64,000 nt of DNA from an uncultured Halomonas sp. (lineage in GTDB: Bacteria > Pseudomonadota > Gammaproteobacteria > Pseudomonadales > Halomonadaceae): NCBI RefSeq assembly GCF_946887195.1, contig NZ_CAMPKE010000003.1:62001-126000 (forward strand), in the 5' to 3' direction. The position numbers were made by a program, and so were the translations under genes. This document shows positions 1 through 8,533 of the stretch, in pieces. Positions within the stretch are counted from its first letter, which is position 1. Each line of letters starts with the position of its first letter. Under the pieces are notes generated by a model that saw nothing but the letters and a program-made list of their open reading frames with translations, was not told the origin of the DNA and did no database searches.

Positions 1-1
1 G

Positions 2-1678
2 AGCGAGACGCCGACCTCGGTCGAGCATGCGGGCGAGATTGCGGCGTTGCTGGAGGCGATGAGCCAACCCGGTGGCGTGGCCTTGTCCTTTGAAGAGCCG
101 ACGGCACCCCCGGTACCGGTACTGCTGGTCGATACGATCGCTGGCCAGCAACTGATTCTCGACGTGACCGCGGTCGCGTCGATTGCCGGCGCATTGACCG
201 CCGAGCGCGCCTTTCGGCTGACCGGCCAGGCGGATGGCGCCATGGTCGCGACCGAAGCGCTCGTTGCGACACCGCTCAACGACGTGCCGGGTAGGCTGCG
301 TTTCGCCTGCCCTTATCCGCAGCGTCTCGAGGTCTGGCATCGCCGTAACGATTTTCGCGCCGAGTTGGTTGCGGGCATGACGGTCGCCGTCGAACTCGAT
401 ACCGACATACCGGGTGAGGTGGTGCATGGCGAACTGCTCAACCTGTCGCTGGGCGGTTGTCTACTCAAATTGCCGTTGGCCAAGGCGGTGGCGCTGCGCC
501 ACGGTCAGCCGCTATCACGGCTGGAGGCGATCTTTCCCAATGGCCAGCGCATGGTCGCACGCGGCGAAGTGCGTCACGTGCAGACCGATGAAGCCTGGCA
601 ACGCGCATTGGTCGGTTGCAAATTCACCACATCGACGCCGCGTTTCGAGCGACTGGTGTGGTTCCTGGTCCAGGAAACCGAGCGCGAGAGCGCGCGTCGA
701 TCGATGGCCGGCGAACATGACACCAGGCCGCCTTCGTCGCTCTTTCAGGCGGTAACGGCGGCGGAGGAGCCTTTGGTAAAACGCGCGCTGCCCGCCTACG
801 CGACTCCCATGGCGCGGCGCCTCGCGAAGATCGCCGATTACCTGAATGCCCAGTTGTTACAGTTGCAGCAAGGGGCGCCGATCGATAGCGCTCTATTGTC
901 ACGCAACAGCGACACGCTGCTGAGCCTGTTGGAGGAGGATCGCGAGGCGCTGCTGTTCGCCAGTGTCTGCCTGCACCGCGAGCCGAGCCTGGTACAGCAC
1001 TGCCTGAGCGTGGCGATTCGCCTGGCCGATCTGGCCCGGGCTCGCAGTGCGCCGCGCGAACTGCTCAAGGCGTTGGCCGCCACCGGCTTGGTGCACGATC
1101 TGGGCAAGGCGCTGCTACCCGACTCCCTGCGAGACAGCCCAGCGTTCGACGACGACCAGCGCCGGCAAATGGCGACCCATGTGTCGCTGATTCAAGAGCG
1201 CCTGCGCAGTTGCCGCTGGTTGGCGCCGGCGGTCGTCAAGAGCGTGATTCTCGAAGCCAACGAACGTATCGATGGCAGTGGTTACCCGGGCGGCCTGGAA
1301 GGCGAGTCGCTATCCGCGCTGAGCCGCATGGCGGCGGTCGTCGATGTCATCGATGCCATGGGGCGCCCAAGGGCCGATCGTGCGGCCTGGTCCACCGAGG
1401 ATATCTATCGCCATCTGCTCACCCACGGCAGAACCTTCGACAGCCAATGGGTACAGCGCTATATCCGCCATTTCGGCCTGCATCCCATCGGCAGCCTGGC
1501 GCATTTCAGCGCTGGCGCGCGGGGCTGGGTCCAGCGTCTCGACCGGCATGGATTGCCGCGTCAGGTCGCGCTGATAAGCCCGACGACGCAGGTGCGTGTC
1601 GACAGCGAAATCAATGCGCTCGGCGGTATCGACTCCCTGGTAACGGCACCCTCCGCCGAATGGCTGCCACGCCAATGA
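2..1678 (+). CDS. PilZ and HD-GYP-like signalling protein, 5' end outside or at the edge of the window
   Basis: Likely a cyclic-di-GMP signalling protein. The frame is open to the left edge; internal starts exist (TTG at 47, ATG at 59), so the true start may lie upstream. Numbered from the TTG, residues 80-210 form a YcgR-like/PilZ module with the RxxxR-type arginines near 99-104 and NLSLGG at 132-137. Residues 300-480 resemble an HD-GYP domain: H318, HD at 350-351, H378 and DGSGYPGG at 409-416. The usual His-His pair before the GYP motif is replaced by Ala-Asn (EANERIDGSGYP), so phosphodiesterase activity may be altered or lost. PilZ would bind c-di-GMP; the output is unknown. It is followed by a short gap and an unrelated peptidase gene. 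Confidence 0.8.
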   Translation, partial: SETPTSVEHAGEIAALLEAMSQPGGVALSFEEPTAPPVPVLLVDTIAGQQLILDVTAVASIAGALTAERAFRLTGQADGAMVATEALVATPLNDVPGRLRFACPYPQRLEVWHRRNDFRAELVAGMTVAVELDTDIPGEVVHGELLNLSLGGCLLKLPLAKAVALRHGQPLSRLEAIFPNGQRMVARGEVRHVQTDEAWQRALVGCKFTTSTPRFERLVWFLVQETERESARRSMAGEHDTRPPSSLFQAVTAAEEPLVKRALPAYATPMARRLAKIADYLNAQLLQLQQGAPIDSALLSRNSDTLLSLLEEDREALLFASVCLHREPSLVQHCLSVAIRLADLARARSAPRELLKALAATGLVHDLGKALLPDSLRDSPAFDDDQRRQMATHVSLIQERLRSCRWLAPAVVKSVILEANERIDGSGYPGGLEGESLSALSRMAAVVDVIDAMGRPRADRAAWSTEDIYRHLLTHGRTFDSQWVQRYIRHFGLHPIGSLAHFSAGARGWVQRLDRHGLPRQVALISPTTQVRVDSEINALGGIDSLVTAPSAEWLPRQ

Positions 1679-1812
1679 GACCGGGCCGATGTCGTTGACG
1701 GGAAGAGAAACAAGCGATCGCTAACATGATCGGGAACTCTAGCGGGAATTGTGGGCCACACTGGAAGACGCTGGCGTAGGGAGAGACGCCACGCATTCAT
1801 GCCGGAGGCCAA

Positions 1813-2871
1813 ATGACGAGTTCTCGATCCGCAATGACCCGCCAAGGGTTCATGCCGCCTTTCATTCTCGAGCGCATCATCGAACGGGGCGGTACGAAGC
1901 TCAAGGCATCCGCCCGCCAGACGCTCGATGCCGACCATGGTTTTCGCGCCCGGCGCGCGCCCGTGCCCGGCACCGTCGAGGCAATGCCGCCCGGCAGTGC
2001 CCCAGGTGAGCCGGCGCGATATATCTATACCGCCGAGAATCGCCAGGATCTGCCCGGCACGCTGGTGCGCGAGGAGGGGCAGGCTGCGTCCAGCGACCCC
2101 GCCGTCGATGAGGCCTACCGCTGGCTGGGCGCCACGTATCGTTTCTACTGGGATGTTTTCGAGCGTCACTCGATCGACCGTCAGGGCATGCCATTGCTGG
2201 GTACCGTGCATTACGGTCAGGACTACGAGAACGCCTTCTGGAATGGCTCCCAGATGGTTTTCGGCGATGGCGACGGCGAGTTGTTCAATCGCTTCACCGC
2301 GGCTCTCGATGTGGTCGCCCATGAGCTCGCCCATGGCGTTACCGAGCGCGACGCGGGATTGATCTACACCCAGCAGTCCGGGGCGCTAAACGAATCGATG
2401 TCGGACGTGTTCGGTAGCCTGACCAAGCAGCACCATCTCGGCCATGGCGCCGCCGAGGCCGATTGGCTGATCGGTGCCGAATTGCTCACCGAGCGTGTTC
2501 AGGGCAAAGCGCTGCGTTCGATGGCGGCGCCCGGCACGGCCTATGACGATCCGGTGCTGGGCAAGGATCCCCAGCCGGGGCATATGGCCGACTACGTCGA
2601 GACCCAGGCCGATAACGGCGGCGTACATATCAATTCGGGCATTCCCAATCATGCCTTCTATCTCGTCGCCAGCGCACTCGGTGGCTATGCCTGGCAAGCG
2701 GCGGGGCGCATCTGGTACGACACTCTCCAGGATCGCCGCCTGACGCGCGACATCGATTTCGCCGCCTTTGCGGCGCTGACGGTGGATAACGCCGACCGGC
2801 GCTTTGGCAGTCATAGCCGGGAAGTCGACGCGGTACGCGACGCCTGGCGTCGCGTAGGGGTGTTGTCATGA
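1813..2871 (+). CDS. M4 family neutral metallopeptidase, protealysin type
   Basis: Zinc endopeptidase of the thermolysin family. The 352-residue protein has a short N-terminal propeptide of about 50 residues and no signal peptide, the hallmark of protealysin-like intracellular or leaderless members. The zinc motif is HELAH at 170-174 with GVTE following (thermolysin has HELTH), and the third zinc ligand is in NESMSD at 193-198. A C-terminal NSGIPNHAF segment corresponds to the thermolysin catalytic-His region. The ATG at 1813 is preceded by GGAGG at about 1803-1807. Its stop codon overlaps the start of an emfourin-like inhibitor gene (ATGA), so the two are translationally coupled as in the Serratia protealysin operon. 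Confidence 0.9.
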   Translation: MTSSRSAMTRQGFMPPFILERIIERGGTKLKASARQTLDADHGFRARRAPVPGTVEAMPPGSAPGEPARYIYTAENRQDLPGTLVREEGQAASSDPAVDEAYRWLGATYRFYWDVFERHSIDRQGMPLLGTVHYGQDYENAFWNGSQMVFGDGDGELFNRFTAALDVVAHELAHGVTERDAGLIYTQQSGALNESMSDVFGSLTKQHHLGHGAAEADWLIGAELLTERVQGKALRSMAAPGTAYDDPVLGKDPQPGHMADYVETQADNGGVHINSGIPNHAFYLVASALGGYAWQAAGRIWYDTLQDRRLTRDIDFAAFAALTVDNADRRFGSHSREVDAVRDAWRRVGVLS

Positions 2872-3236
2872 ATGCCGAATCGCCGCCGCCATTGGGGGAG
2901 AAAAGCGTTCTGGCGATTCGCCGCGAGGGTGGGCTGGCGCACTTTCCCGGCCTGGCGGAGCCACGGCGCATTCGTTGTGCCGAGTGTAGCGAAGGCCAGC
3001 GCCGCTGGCTGGAGCGACTACTGACCGAGGCCGCCGCCCACGATGCCGCCCATTCATTGCCGGGGGCGGATCGCCGCGTGTTTCGTCTGGATATCGACGA
3101 GCAGCACGACGCCGCTCGGATCAGCACGGTATGGACGTTGATTCTCGCCGAGGAGCAGACGCCGCCAGCCCTGGTAAGCTTATGGCGACAAGGGCAGGTG
3201 GAAGAGGATGGCAAGACGGATGAGCAGGCGCAGTAG
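2868..3236 (+). CDS. Emfourin-like inhibitor of protealysin-type M4 peptidase
   Basis: A 122-residue protein encoded immediately after the M4 peptidase with an ATGA overlap. Near the N-terminus it has LAIRREGGLAHFPGL, resembling the R-x-GG-x-x-G motif of emfourin, the proteinaceous inhibitor encoded beside protealysin in Serratia. A C-terminal PPALVSLW segment also fits small emfourin-family proteins. The inferred role is to hold the cytoplasmic peptidase inactive until release or lysis. The assignment rests on size, the GG motif and operon context rather than strong sequence identity. The ATG at 2868 is the only sensible start given the overlap. Confidence 0.7.
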   Translation: MNAESPPPLGEKSVLAIRREGGLAHFPGLAEPRRIRCAECSEGQRRWLERLLTEAAAHDAAHSLPGADRRVFRLDIDEQHDAARISTVWTLILAEEQTPPALVSLWRQGQVEEDGKTDEQAQ

Positions 3237-3342
3237 CGATTAGCATGCGTAGTAGCGATCGCTCTCGCCCGTGCATAAACACGCCCACTTGGACATACTG
3301 ACACTTCGATGCCTCTTCACTCATCACTGCAACGAGACCGCC

Positions 3343-3591
3343 ATGACCTATACGCCGGAAATGCTCGAAGAACTCAAGGTATTGTGTCTGTTCAACCTCG
3401 CGACGACCCATGAGGGCATCAAGGTTCACTCGAGCGCCGATGCGGCGAAGGTCGCCGCAACCCAGCGCTTGCATGAGCGCGGTCTGGTAACCCAGCCGGA
3501 TGGCGGCTACCTGACCGGCCTTGGCCACGACGCGGCGGTACAGGCGCAAAGCCTGTTGACCATCCTCTCGACGGCACCGGTCACGACCTGA
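3343..3591 (+). CDS. TIGR02647 family protein
   Basis: A conserved small protein of 82 residues, common in Pseudomonas and Halomonas, with no defined function. The recognisable family pattern is a start like MTYTPEMLEEL, then FNLATTHEGIKVH, then AAATQRLHERGLVTQPDGGYLT as a helix-turn-helix-like middle, and a C-terminal helix. The order suggests a small winged-helix or DNA-associated fold, but that is inference. The start is set at the ATG matching the family N-terminus; an upstream in-frame start would add 24 residues not typical of the family. It stands alone between the inhibitor gene and convergent epmB. Confidence 0.8.
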   Translation: MTYTPEMLEELKVLCLFNLATTHEGIKVHSSADAAKVAATQRLHERGLVTQPDGGYLTGLGHDAAVQAQSLLTILSTAPVTT

Positions 3592-3604
3592 GGATTCCCG
3601 GCAC

Positions 3605-4651
3605 TCAGTCGGGCGAAATCAGCGGCGTCTTGCTGGCTTCACCGGGCACCTCGCGTACCAGGCGCGGCAGCAGGAAACCGGCCAACCGTTGACGCAAGCT
3701 ATCGACCAGCCGAATCGCTTCGGCGTCCGTCACCTGGAAATGCGCGGCACCGGCCACTGGATCGAACGCATGCAGGTAGTAGGGCAGTATCCCGGCGGCG
3801 AATAGCCGCTCGGAGAGTTCGGCCAGGGCATCGACATCATCGTTCACGCCGCGCAGCAACACGCTCTGATTGAGCAGGGTAACGCCGGCGCTGCGCAGCC
3901 GGGTGCAGGCATCGATGACCGCGTCGTCGATCTCGTTGGCATGATTGATATGCAGCACCATCACGGTCTGCAGGCGCGTGGCACTCAGCCAACCGAGCAA
4001 CGCATCGTCGACGCGGTCGGGAATGACGACCGGTAGGCGAGTGTGGATACGCAGGCGCCCGATATGCGCAATGCCTTCCAACTGCCCGGCGAGCCAGGCC
4101 AGGCGCTTGTCGCTTGCGGCCAACGGGTCGCCACCGGAGAGAATCGCTTCCCGAATGCTCGCGTCGTCGCGCAGATAATCGAGGGTCTCCTGCCACTGCG
4201 CCCGCGAAGGCGAGTTCTCGGCATAGGGAAAGTGGCGACGAAAGCAGTAGCGGCAATTGATCGCGCAAGCTGGGCTCGCGATCAACAGGACCCGGCCATG
4301 GTACTTGTGAATGAGCCCGCGACGCGGCGTATGATCGGCCTCCGCCAGCGGATCGTCGACAAAGCCGCTGACCCTATCCCCCTCCGCATCCAACGGCAGT
4401 ACCTGACGCAGCAGCGGGTCGTGCGGATCGCCATGGCGCATGCGCGCAAGATAAGCCTCGGGTACGCGAATGGCGAACAGCCCATGACCGGTCTCGGCGC
4501 CGGGCAGCCAGGAATCATCCAGGCCCAGACGCGAGAGCAGGGCGCGCGGGTCGCGTACGGCAGCGCTCAACTGCGCTTGCCAGTCGCGCTGTTGCACCGG
4601 CTCGGCCGGGATGGCGGTGCGCTGCAAAAGATTCGGGCTTCGGGTTATCAT
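3605..4651 (-). CDS. epmB: EF-P (R)-beta-lysylation-pathway lysine 2,3-aminomutase EpmB
   Basis: A radical SAM, PLP-dependent aminomutase that converts L-alpha-lysine to (R)-beta-lysine for attachment to elongation factor P. The 348-residue length fits EpmB (about 340) rather than the longer clostridial lysine aminomutases. The radical SAM cluster is CAINCRYC (C-x3-C-x2-C), followed by FRRHFPY. A later LSGGDPLA motif is also typical of the family. The gene is divergent from efp, and epmA follows efp, so the whole modification pathway sits together. Control is probably from the roughly 100-bp shared intergenic region. Confidence 0.93.
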   Translation of the reverse strand: MITRSPNLLQRTAIPAEPVQQRDWQAQLSAAVRDPRALLSRLGLDDSWLPGAETGHGLFAIRVPEAYLARMRHGDPHDPLLRQVLPLDAEGDRVSGFVDDPLAEADHTPRRGLIHKYHGRVLLIASPACAINCRYCFRRHFPYAENSPSRAQWQETLDYLRDDASIREAILSGGDPLAASDKRLAWLAGQLEGIAHIGRLRIHTRLPVVIPDRVDDALLGWLSATRLQTVMVLHINHANEIDDAVIDACTRLRSAGVTLLNQSVLLRGVNDDVDALAELSERLFAAGILPYYLHAFDPVAGAAHFQVTDAEAIRLVDSLRQRLAGFLLPRLVREVPGEASKTPLISPD

Positions 4652-4754
4652 GCGTCACACCATTGAAGGTCGAAGCCCATGCGGCGCTTCGTCGGTTATA
4701 CAATGCGCGCGGGCTCAGTGATGGCTACCGCGTCCAGATCATTTGCGAGGAATC

Positions 4755-5321
4755 ATGGCGAACTATTCTACCAACGAATTCAAGGGCGGTCTGAAGGTGA
4801 TGCTGGATGGCGATCCCTGCAGCATCGTCGAGAACGAATTCGTCAAACCGGGCAAGGGGCAGGCGTTCAACCGCGTCAAGCTGCGCAACTTGATTACCGG
4901 GCGCGTCTGGGAGCGCACTTTCAAATCCGGTGAATCGCTGGAAGGCGCCGATGTACTCGATCTGGAGATGGAATATCTCTACACCGATGGCGACATGTGG
5001 TACTTCATGAAGACCGATGGCTCCTTCGAGCAGTACGCGGTGGAGAAGAAAGCCCTCGGTGACACCGAGAAATGGCTCAAGGAGCAGGTGCCTTACACCG
5101 TGACGCTATGGAACGACAATGCCATCAGCGTCAGCCCGCCCAATTTCATCGAATTGGAAGTCATCGAAACCGATCCGGGCCTGAAGGGCGATACCGCCCA
5201 GGGAGGCTCCAAGCCGGCGACGCTGTCGTCCGGCGCCATGGTGCGCGTGCCGCTGTTCATCAATCAGGGTGAGGTACTAAAAGTCGATACGCGCAGCGGT
5301 GACTACGTTAGTAGGGCATAA
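4755..5321 (+). CDS. efp: Elongation factor P
   Basis: A translation factor that rescues ribosomes stalled at polyproline stretches. The 188-residue protein begins [12 protein letters not shown] and has three beta-barrel domains. The modified residue is Lys34 in the loop KPGKGQAF, which matches the E. coli-type beta-lysylation loop and agrees with epmA and epmB flanking the gene. The ATG at 4755 follows GAGG at 4747-4750; the in-frame ATG at 4743 is rejected because family proteins start at MANY. A structured intergenic repeat starts 25 nt after the stop and may act as the terminator. Confidence 0.97.
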   Translation: MANYSTNEFKGGLKVMLDGDPCSIVENEFVKPGKGQAFNRVKLRNLITGRVWERTFKSGESLEGADVLDLEMEYLYTDGDMWYFMKTDGSFEQYAVEKKALGDTEKWLKEQVPYTVTLWNDNAISVSPPNFIELEVIETDPGLKGDTAQGGSKPATLSSGAMVRVPLFINQGEVLKVDTRSGDYVSRA

Positions 5322-5345
5322 CGGAGCTATTGCGCTCGGTGATAC

Positions 5346-5450
5346 GGCGTTAAAAACAGGCTCACCATGCTCATTTACAACGTGTAAACTCCGCTGGCTC
5401 GCCTGTTTTTGCCTTGTCTCACCTTCGCTCATCACGCTCCTGGAATGGCA
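5346..5450. repeat. Palindromic intergenic element, copy 1 (after efp)
   Basis: A folded element with an outer 10-bp inverted repeat, aaaaacaggc at 5352-5361 and gcctgttttt at 5401-5410. It encloses a conserved core ATGCTCATTTACA...GTAAACTCCGC with a 6-bp inner stem (tttaca 5374-5379, tgtaaa 5383-5388). GCCTTGT follows the outer arm. The same architecture recurs after sufB at 26752. The outer arm ending in a T run could terminate efp transcription. I do not recognise a named repeat family with certainty. Confidence 0.75.
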
Positions 5451-5482
5451 AATTATATGGCAGCAATGAAGCAGCATGAGTT

Positions 5483-6451
5483 ATGAGCGACTGGCAACCC
5501 TCGGCGAGTATCGAGACGCTGCGCCAGCGGGCGCGATTGCTGGCCAAGGTGCGCCGCTTCTTCGCCGAGCGTGACGTGCTGGAAGTGGAAACGCCGGTGT
5601 TGGGGCATGCTGGCAGTACCGACGTGCATCTCGATTCGTTATCGCTGACGGCAACGACGTCGGCGGGGCGCGAGCGGTTATGGCTGCAGACCTCGCCGGA
5701 ATTCCACATGAAGCGCCTGCTGGCGGCGGGCAGCGGGTCGATCTTCCAACTGGCGCGCAGTTTTCGCGACGGTGAAGTGGGGCGGCGCCACAATCTCGAG
5801 TTCACCCTGCTCGAATGGTACCGGCCGGGGTTCTCGCTTGCCGAGCTGATCGACGAGACCGAGGCGCTGATCCGCGCCCTGCTGCCCGATGCGGGGCCAC
5901 GGCGGTTACGCCGCTATCGTGAACTGTTTCGCGAGCAGCTGGCGATCGATCCCTTCACCGCATCGCTCGATACGTTGCGCAGCGTGGCGGGCGAGAGGGG
6001 CGGCCTCGACATGCGGGACAGCGATCGCGATGGCTGCCTGGATCTGCTGATGAGTCATGTTATCGAGCCGGCACTGGGTCGTGCCGGCATCGATGTGGTG
6101 GTCGATTATCCGGCCAGCCAGGCGGCGCTGGCGCGGCGCCGGCGCGATCCCGAGGATGGCGCCGAAGTTGCGGCACGCTTCGAAGTTTACGTGCAGGGTC
6201 TGGAGCTGGCCAATGGCTATGACGAACTCACCGATGCGACCGAGCAGGCCGCGCGTTTCGCCGATGATAATCACCGCCGCGAGCGTCTGGCGAAAGCGCC
6301 CATCGATATGGATATCAGGCTGATCGCCGCGCTGGAATCCGGCATTCCCGCTGGCAGCGGCGTGGCGCTGGGGTTTGATCGCCTGGCGCAACTGGCGCTG
6401 GGCAAGCGCAGCGTGGCCGAGGTGATCGCCTTCGCCACGCCGGTCTGCTGA
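5483..6451 (+). CDS. epmA: EF-P--(R)-beta-lysine ligase EpmA
   Basis: Attaches (R)-beta-lysine to Lys34 of EF-P. The 322-residue protein is a class II lysyl-tRNA synthetase catalytic core lacking the N-terminal anticodon-binding domain, as expected for EpmA (GenX/PoxA). Motif 2 is visible as FRDGEVGRRHNLEFTLLEWY, and motif 3 is the C-terminal GVALGFDRL. It lies downstream of efp after an intergenic repeat and ends 14 bp from the convergent psd gene. The start is the ATG at 5483, just after an in-frame-free TGAGTT leader with weak Shine-Dalgarno. Confidence 0.95.
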   Translation: MSDWQPSASIETLRQRARLLAKVRRFFAERDVLEVETPVLGHAGSTDVHLDSLSLTATTSAGRERLWLQTSPEFHMKRLLAAGSGSIFQLARSFRDGEVGRRHNLEFTLLEWYRPGFSLAELIDETEALIRALLPDAGPRRLRRYRELFREQLAIDPFTASLDTLRSVAGERGGLDMRDSDRDGCLDLLMSHVIEPALGRAGIDVVVDYPASQAALARRRRDPEDGAEVAARFEVYVQGLELANGYDELTDATEQAARFADDNHRRERLAKAPIDMDIRLIAALESGIPAGSGVALGFDRLAQLALGKRSVAEVIAFATPVC

Positions 6452-6465
6452 TTTTTTTGCGGTTT

Positions 6466-7365
6466 CTACGTAGCCGACCTGATATCGCCCAACGATTGAC
6501 CCATGCTCACCATGCTATTGTCGATATGTAGATCGCTACGGAAATCGACTTCGTTGGCGAAGCAGAGGATGACCGTCGAACCGAGCTTGAAGCGACCCAT
6601 CTCGGCACCTTTGGTCAGCTCAATGGGCGCATTGAAACGGGTGGTCTGGATTTCGCCGGAGAGCGGCGTGATCTGCCCGGCCCATACCGTTTCGATGGCG
6701 GCGACGATCATCGCACCGACCAGCACCATGACCATGGGGCCGAACTCGGTATCGAAGATGCACACCAGTCGCTCGTTGCGGGCAAATAGCCCCGGTACGT
6801 GAGCGGCGGTGGCGAGATTGACCGAAAACAGCCGCCCGGGAACGTAGATCATTTCGCGCAGCGTGCCGGTCAGCGGCATGTGGACGCGGTGATAATCCTT
6901 GGGTGACAGATAAACGGTCGCGAAACTGCCCTGGCGAAAGGGGGCCGCGCGATGGACATCGCCGCCCAGCAGCGAGGTCAACGAGTAAGCCTGCCCCTTG
7001 GCCTGAATCAGCGTGCCATGCTCGATGCGGCCGGATTGCGATAGAAACCCATCGGCCGGCGATACCATACCGTCGCCGATCGGCCGTGCATCGTCACGCA
7101 TTGCCCGAGTGAAGAATTCATTGAAGCAGCCATAGGCACGGGGGTCGGGCTCGCGCGCCTGACTCATATCGACGCCATAAATGCGAATGAACTGCTCGAT
7201 CAGCAAATTCTTGAGCCACGGGGAGCGGCTCTCGGCGAACCGACCCACCAGGCGCGACAACAAATGGTGGGGTAGCGGGTACTGGCTCAGGGAAAATAGC
7301 TGATCGCGATCCACGGCAAGGTATCCATGATGAGACGACCCGCCACGATAATCGTAGCGGGCCAT
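6466..7365 (-). CDS. psd: Phosphatidylserine decarboxylase proenzyme
   Basis: Makes phosphatidylethanolamine from phosphatidylserine at the inner membrane. The 299-residue proenzyme contains FKLGSTVI near the C-terminus; family members self-cleave between Gly and Ser of LGST to give the pyruvoyl-bearing alpha chain and the beta chain. The HRVHMP motif of the catalytic beta chain is also visible. The chosen ATG gives 17 residues ahead of the usual [12 protein letters not shown] start; a GTG at 7314 is an alternative. It is followed upstream in transcription order by rhdA, as in Pseudomonas. Confidence 0.95.
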   Translation of the reverse strand: MARYDYRGGSSHHGYLAVDRDQLFSLSQYPLPHHLLSRLVGRFAESRSPWLKNLLIEQFIRIYGVDMSQAREPDPRAYGCFNEFFTRAMRDDARPIGDGMVSPADGFLSQSGRIEHGTLIQAKGQAYSLTSLLGGDVHRAAPFRQGSFATVYLSPKDYHRVHMPLTGTLREMIYVPGRLFSVNLATAAHVPGLFARNERLVCIFDTEFGPMVMVLVGAMIVAAIETVWAGQITPLSGEIQTTRFNAPIELTKGAEMGRFKLGSTVILCFANEVDFRSDLHIDNSMVSMGQSLGDIRSAT

Positions 7366-7619
7366 GGGGGCAAGACTCTGGCTTCGGGCTAAGGGCTAGC
7401 GCAGTTGAGGTATGCGGGAGGCCAGGGGCAGGTCGAAGCGAGGGTCTTTTGCCATGGCCAGAAAAGGCTTCCATGCAATTCTGGCATTCCCGCCATCCAT
7501 GGCGGTCAGACAGCAAAATAGCGCCCAAGGATGGGTTCACAGCGCCCTCGCGAAGGCCTGCCGCTGGACAAGTCCGAGCCGGAAGTCGAGCTTCGGCCGT
7601 TGGTTTTCGTTGCTCGCGG

Positions 7620-8450
7620 CTACTTCTCTATGGGTGTGTCGTCGCGATTCCCCCACTCCTGCCACGAGCCGGCGTAGCCGCGCATGCGCTCGAAGCCCAG
7701 CGCCTTGCCCACCAGCCAAGTGAAGCCACTACGATGATGACTCTGGCAGTGAGTGATCACTTCCATGTCCGGCGTCAGACCCAGCGACTCGAGCTCGGTA
7801 ATCAGCTCGGCATAGTCGCGAATGCGTAGGCCACGCTTGCGATCCATGGCATCGGTCCACTGCATGTTGACCGCGCCGGGAATGTGTCCGAGGTGCCTGT
7901 TCTGGCCTTTTTCACCGCGATACTCCTCGGGCGAGCGCGCGTCCCAGACCGCCAGGTGTCGTTCGCCCAAGCGCTCGACGAGTTCCTCGCGCTCGATGAT
8001 TGCCTGAGGGTTGAGAACCTCGGCCTGGTAATCGCTGGGTTGCGGCGCATGATCCTCGGTGGATTGCGCCAGGCCGGCTTCGCGCCAGGCATGAATGCCA
8101 CCATTGAGGTAGGAGTAGCGGGTGTGACCGATCAGTTCCAGGGTCCATAACAACCGCCCGGCCCAGCCGCCACCTTCGTCGTCGTAGGCCGCCACATGGG
8201 TGTCGCGGGTCAGTCCCAGCGATGAAAACAGCGCGGATAGCGCGTCCTCGTCGGGCACGTCGTTGGGTACATCGCCGGCACCGCGCAACAGCCGGCGATG
8301 ATCGAGGAAGACCGCACCGGGCACATGGCCTTCGGCATAGCTATCCGCCTTGAGCGGCACGTCGACGATCAGCAGTTGCGGGGTATCGAGATGCGCGGCG
8401 AGCTGCTCCGGCTCGACGATCAGCGGCAGCGCATTGGCTTCGGAACTCAT
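7620..8450 (-). CDS. rhdA: Two-domain rhodanese, thiosulfate sulfurtransferase RhdA type
   Basis: A cytoplasmic sulfurtransferase of 276 residues with two rhodanese domains. The catalytic cysteine is in the C-terminal domain in CQSHHRSG, very close to the CQTHHRS active-site loop of Azotobacter RhdA, and unlike the CG-starting loop of mercaptopyruvate sulfurtransferases. Preference for thiosulfate over mercaptopyruvate is inferred from this loop. The N-terminal domain is the usual inactive one (DVPLKADSYAEGHVPGAVF). Psd follows 254 bp downstream; that spacer holds no gene I can support. Confidence 0.88.
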   Translation of the reverse strand: MSSEANALPLIVEPEQLAAHLDTPQLLIVDVPLKADSYAEGHVPGAVFLDHRRLLRGAGDVPNDVPDEDALSALFSSLGLTRDTHVAAYDDEGGGWAGRLLWTLELIGHTRYSYLNGGIHAWREAGLAQSTEDHAPQPSDYQAEVLNPQAIIEREELVERLGERHLAVWDARSPEEYRGEKGQNRHLGHIPGAVNMQWTDAMDRKRGLRIRDYAELITELESLGLTPDMEVITHCQSHHRSGFTWLVGKALGFERMRGYAGSWQEWGNRDDTPIEK

Positions 8451-8533
8451 GGGACCACTCCTTGCTCACAAGAGAATGTCTCGGGGATGCCTGGATAATG
8501 GCACAGCCGCAAGGCCCCTCGCGACTGTCGACC

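Noticed and set aside
7366..7619. Possible genes in the spacer between rhdA and psd
   Set aside because: The short frames there lack ribosome binding sites and recognisable products.
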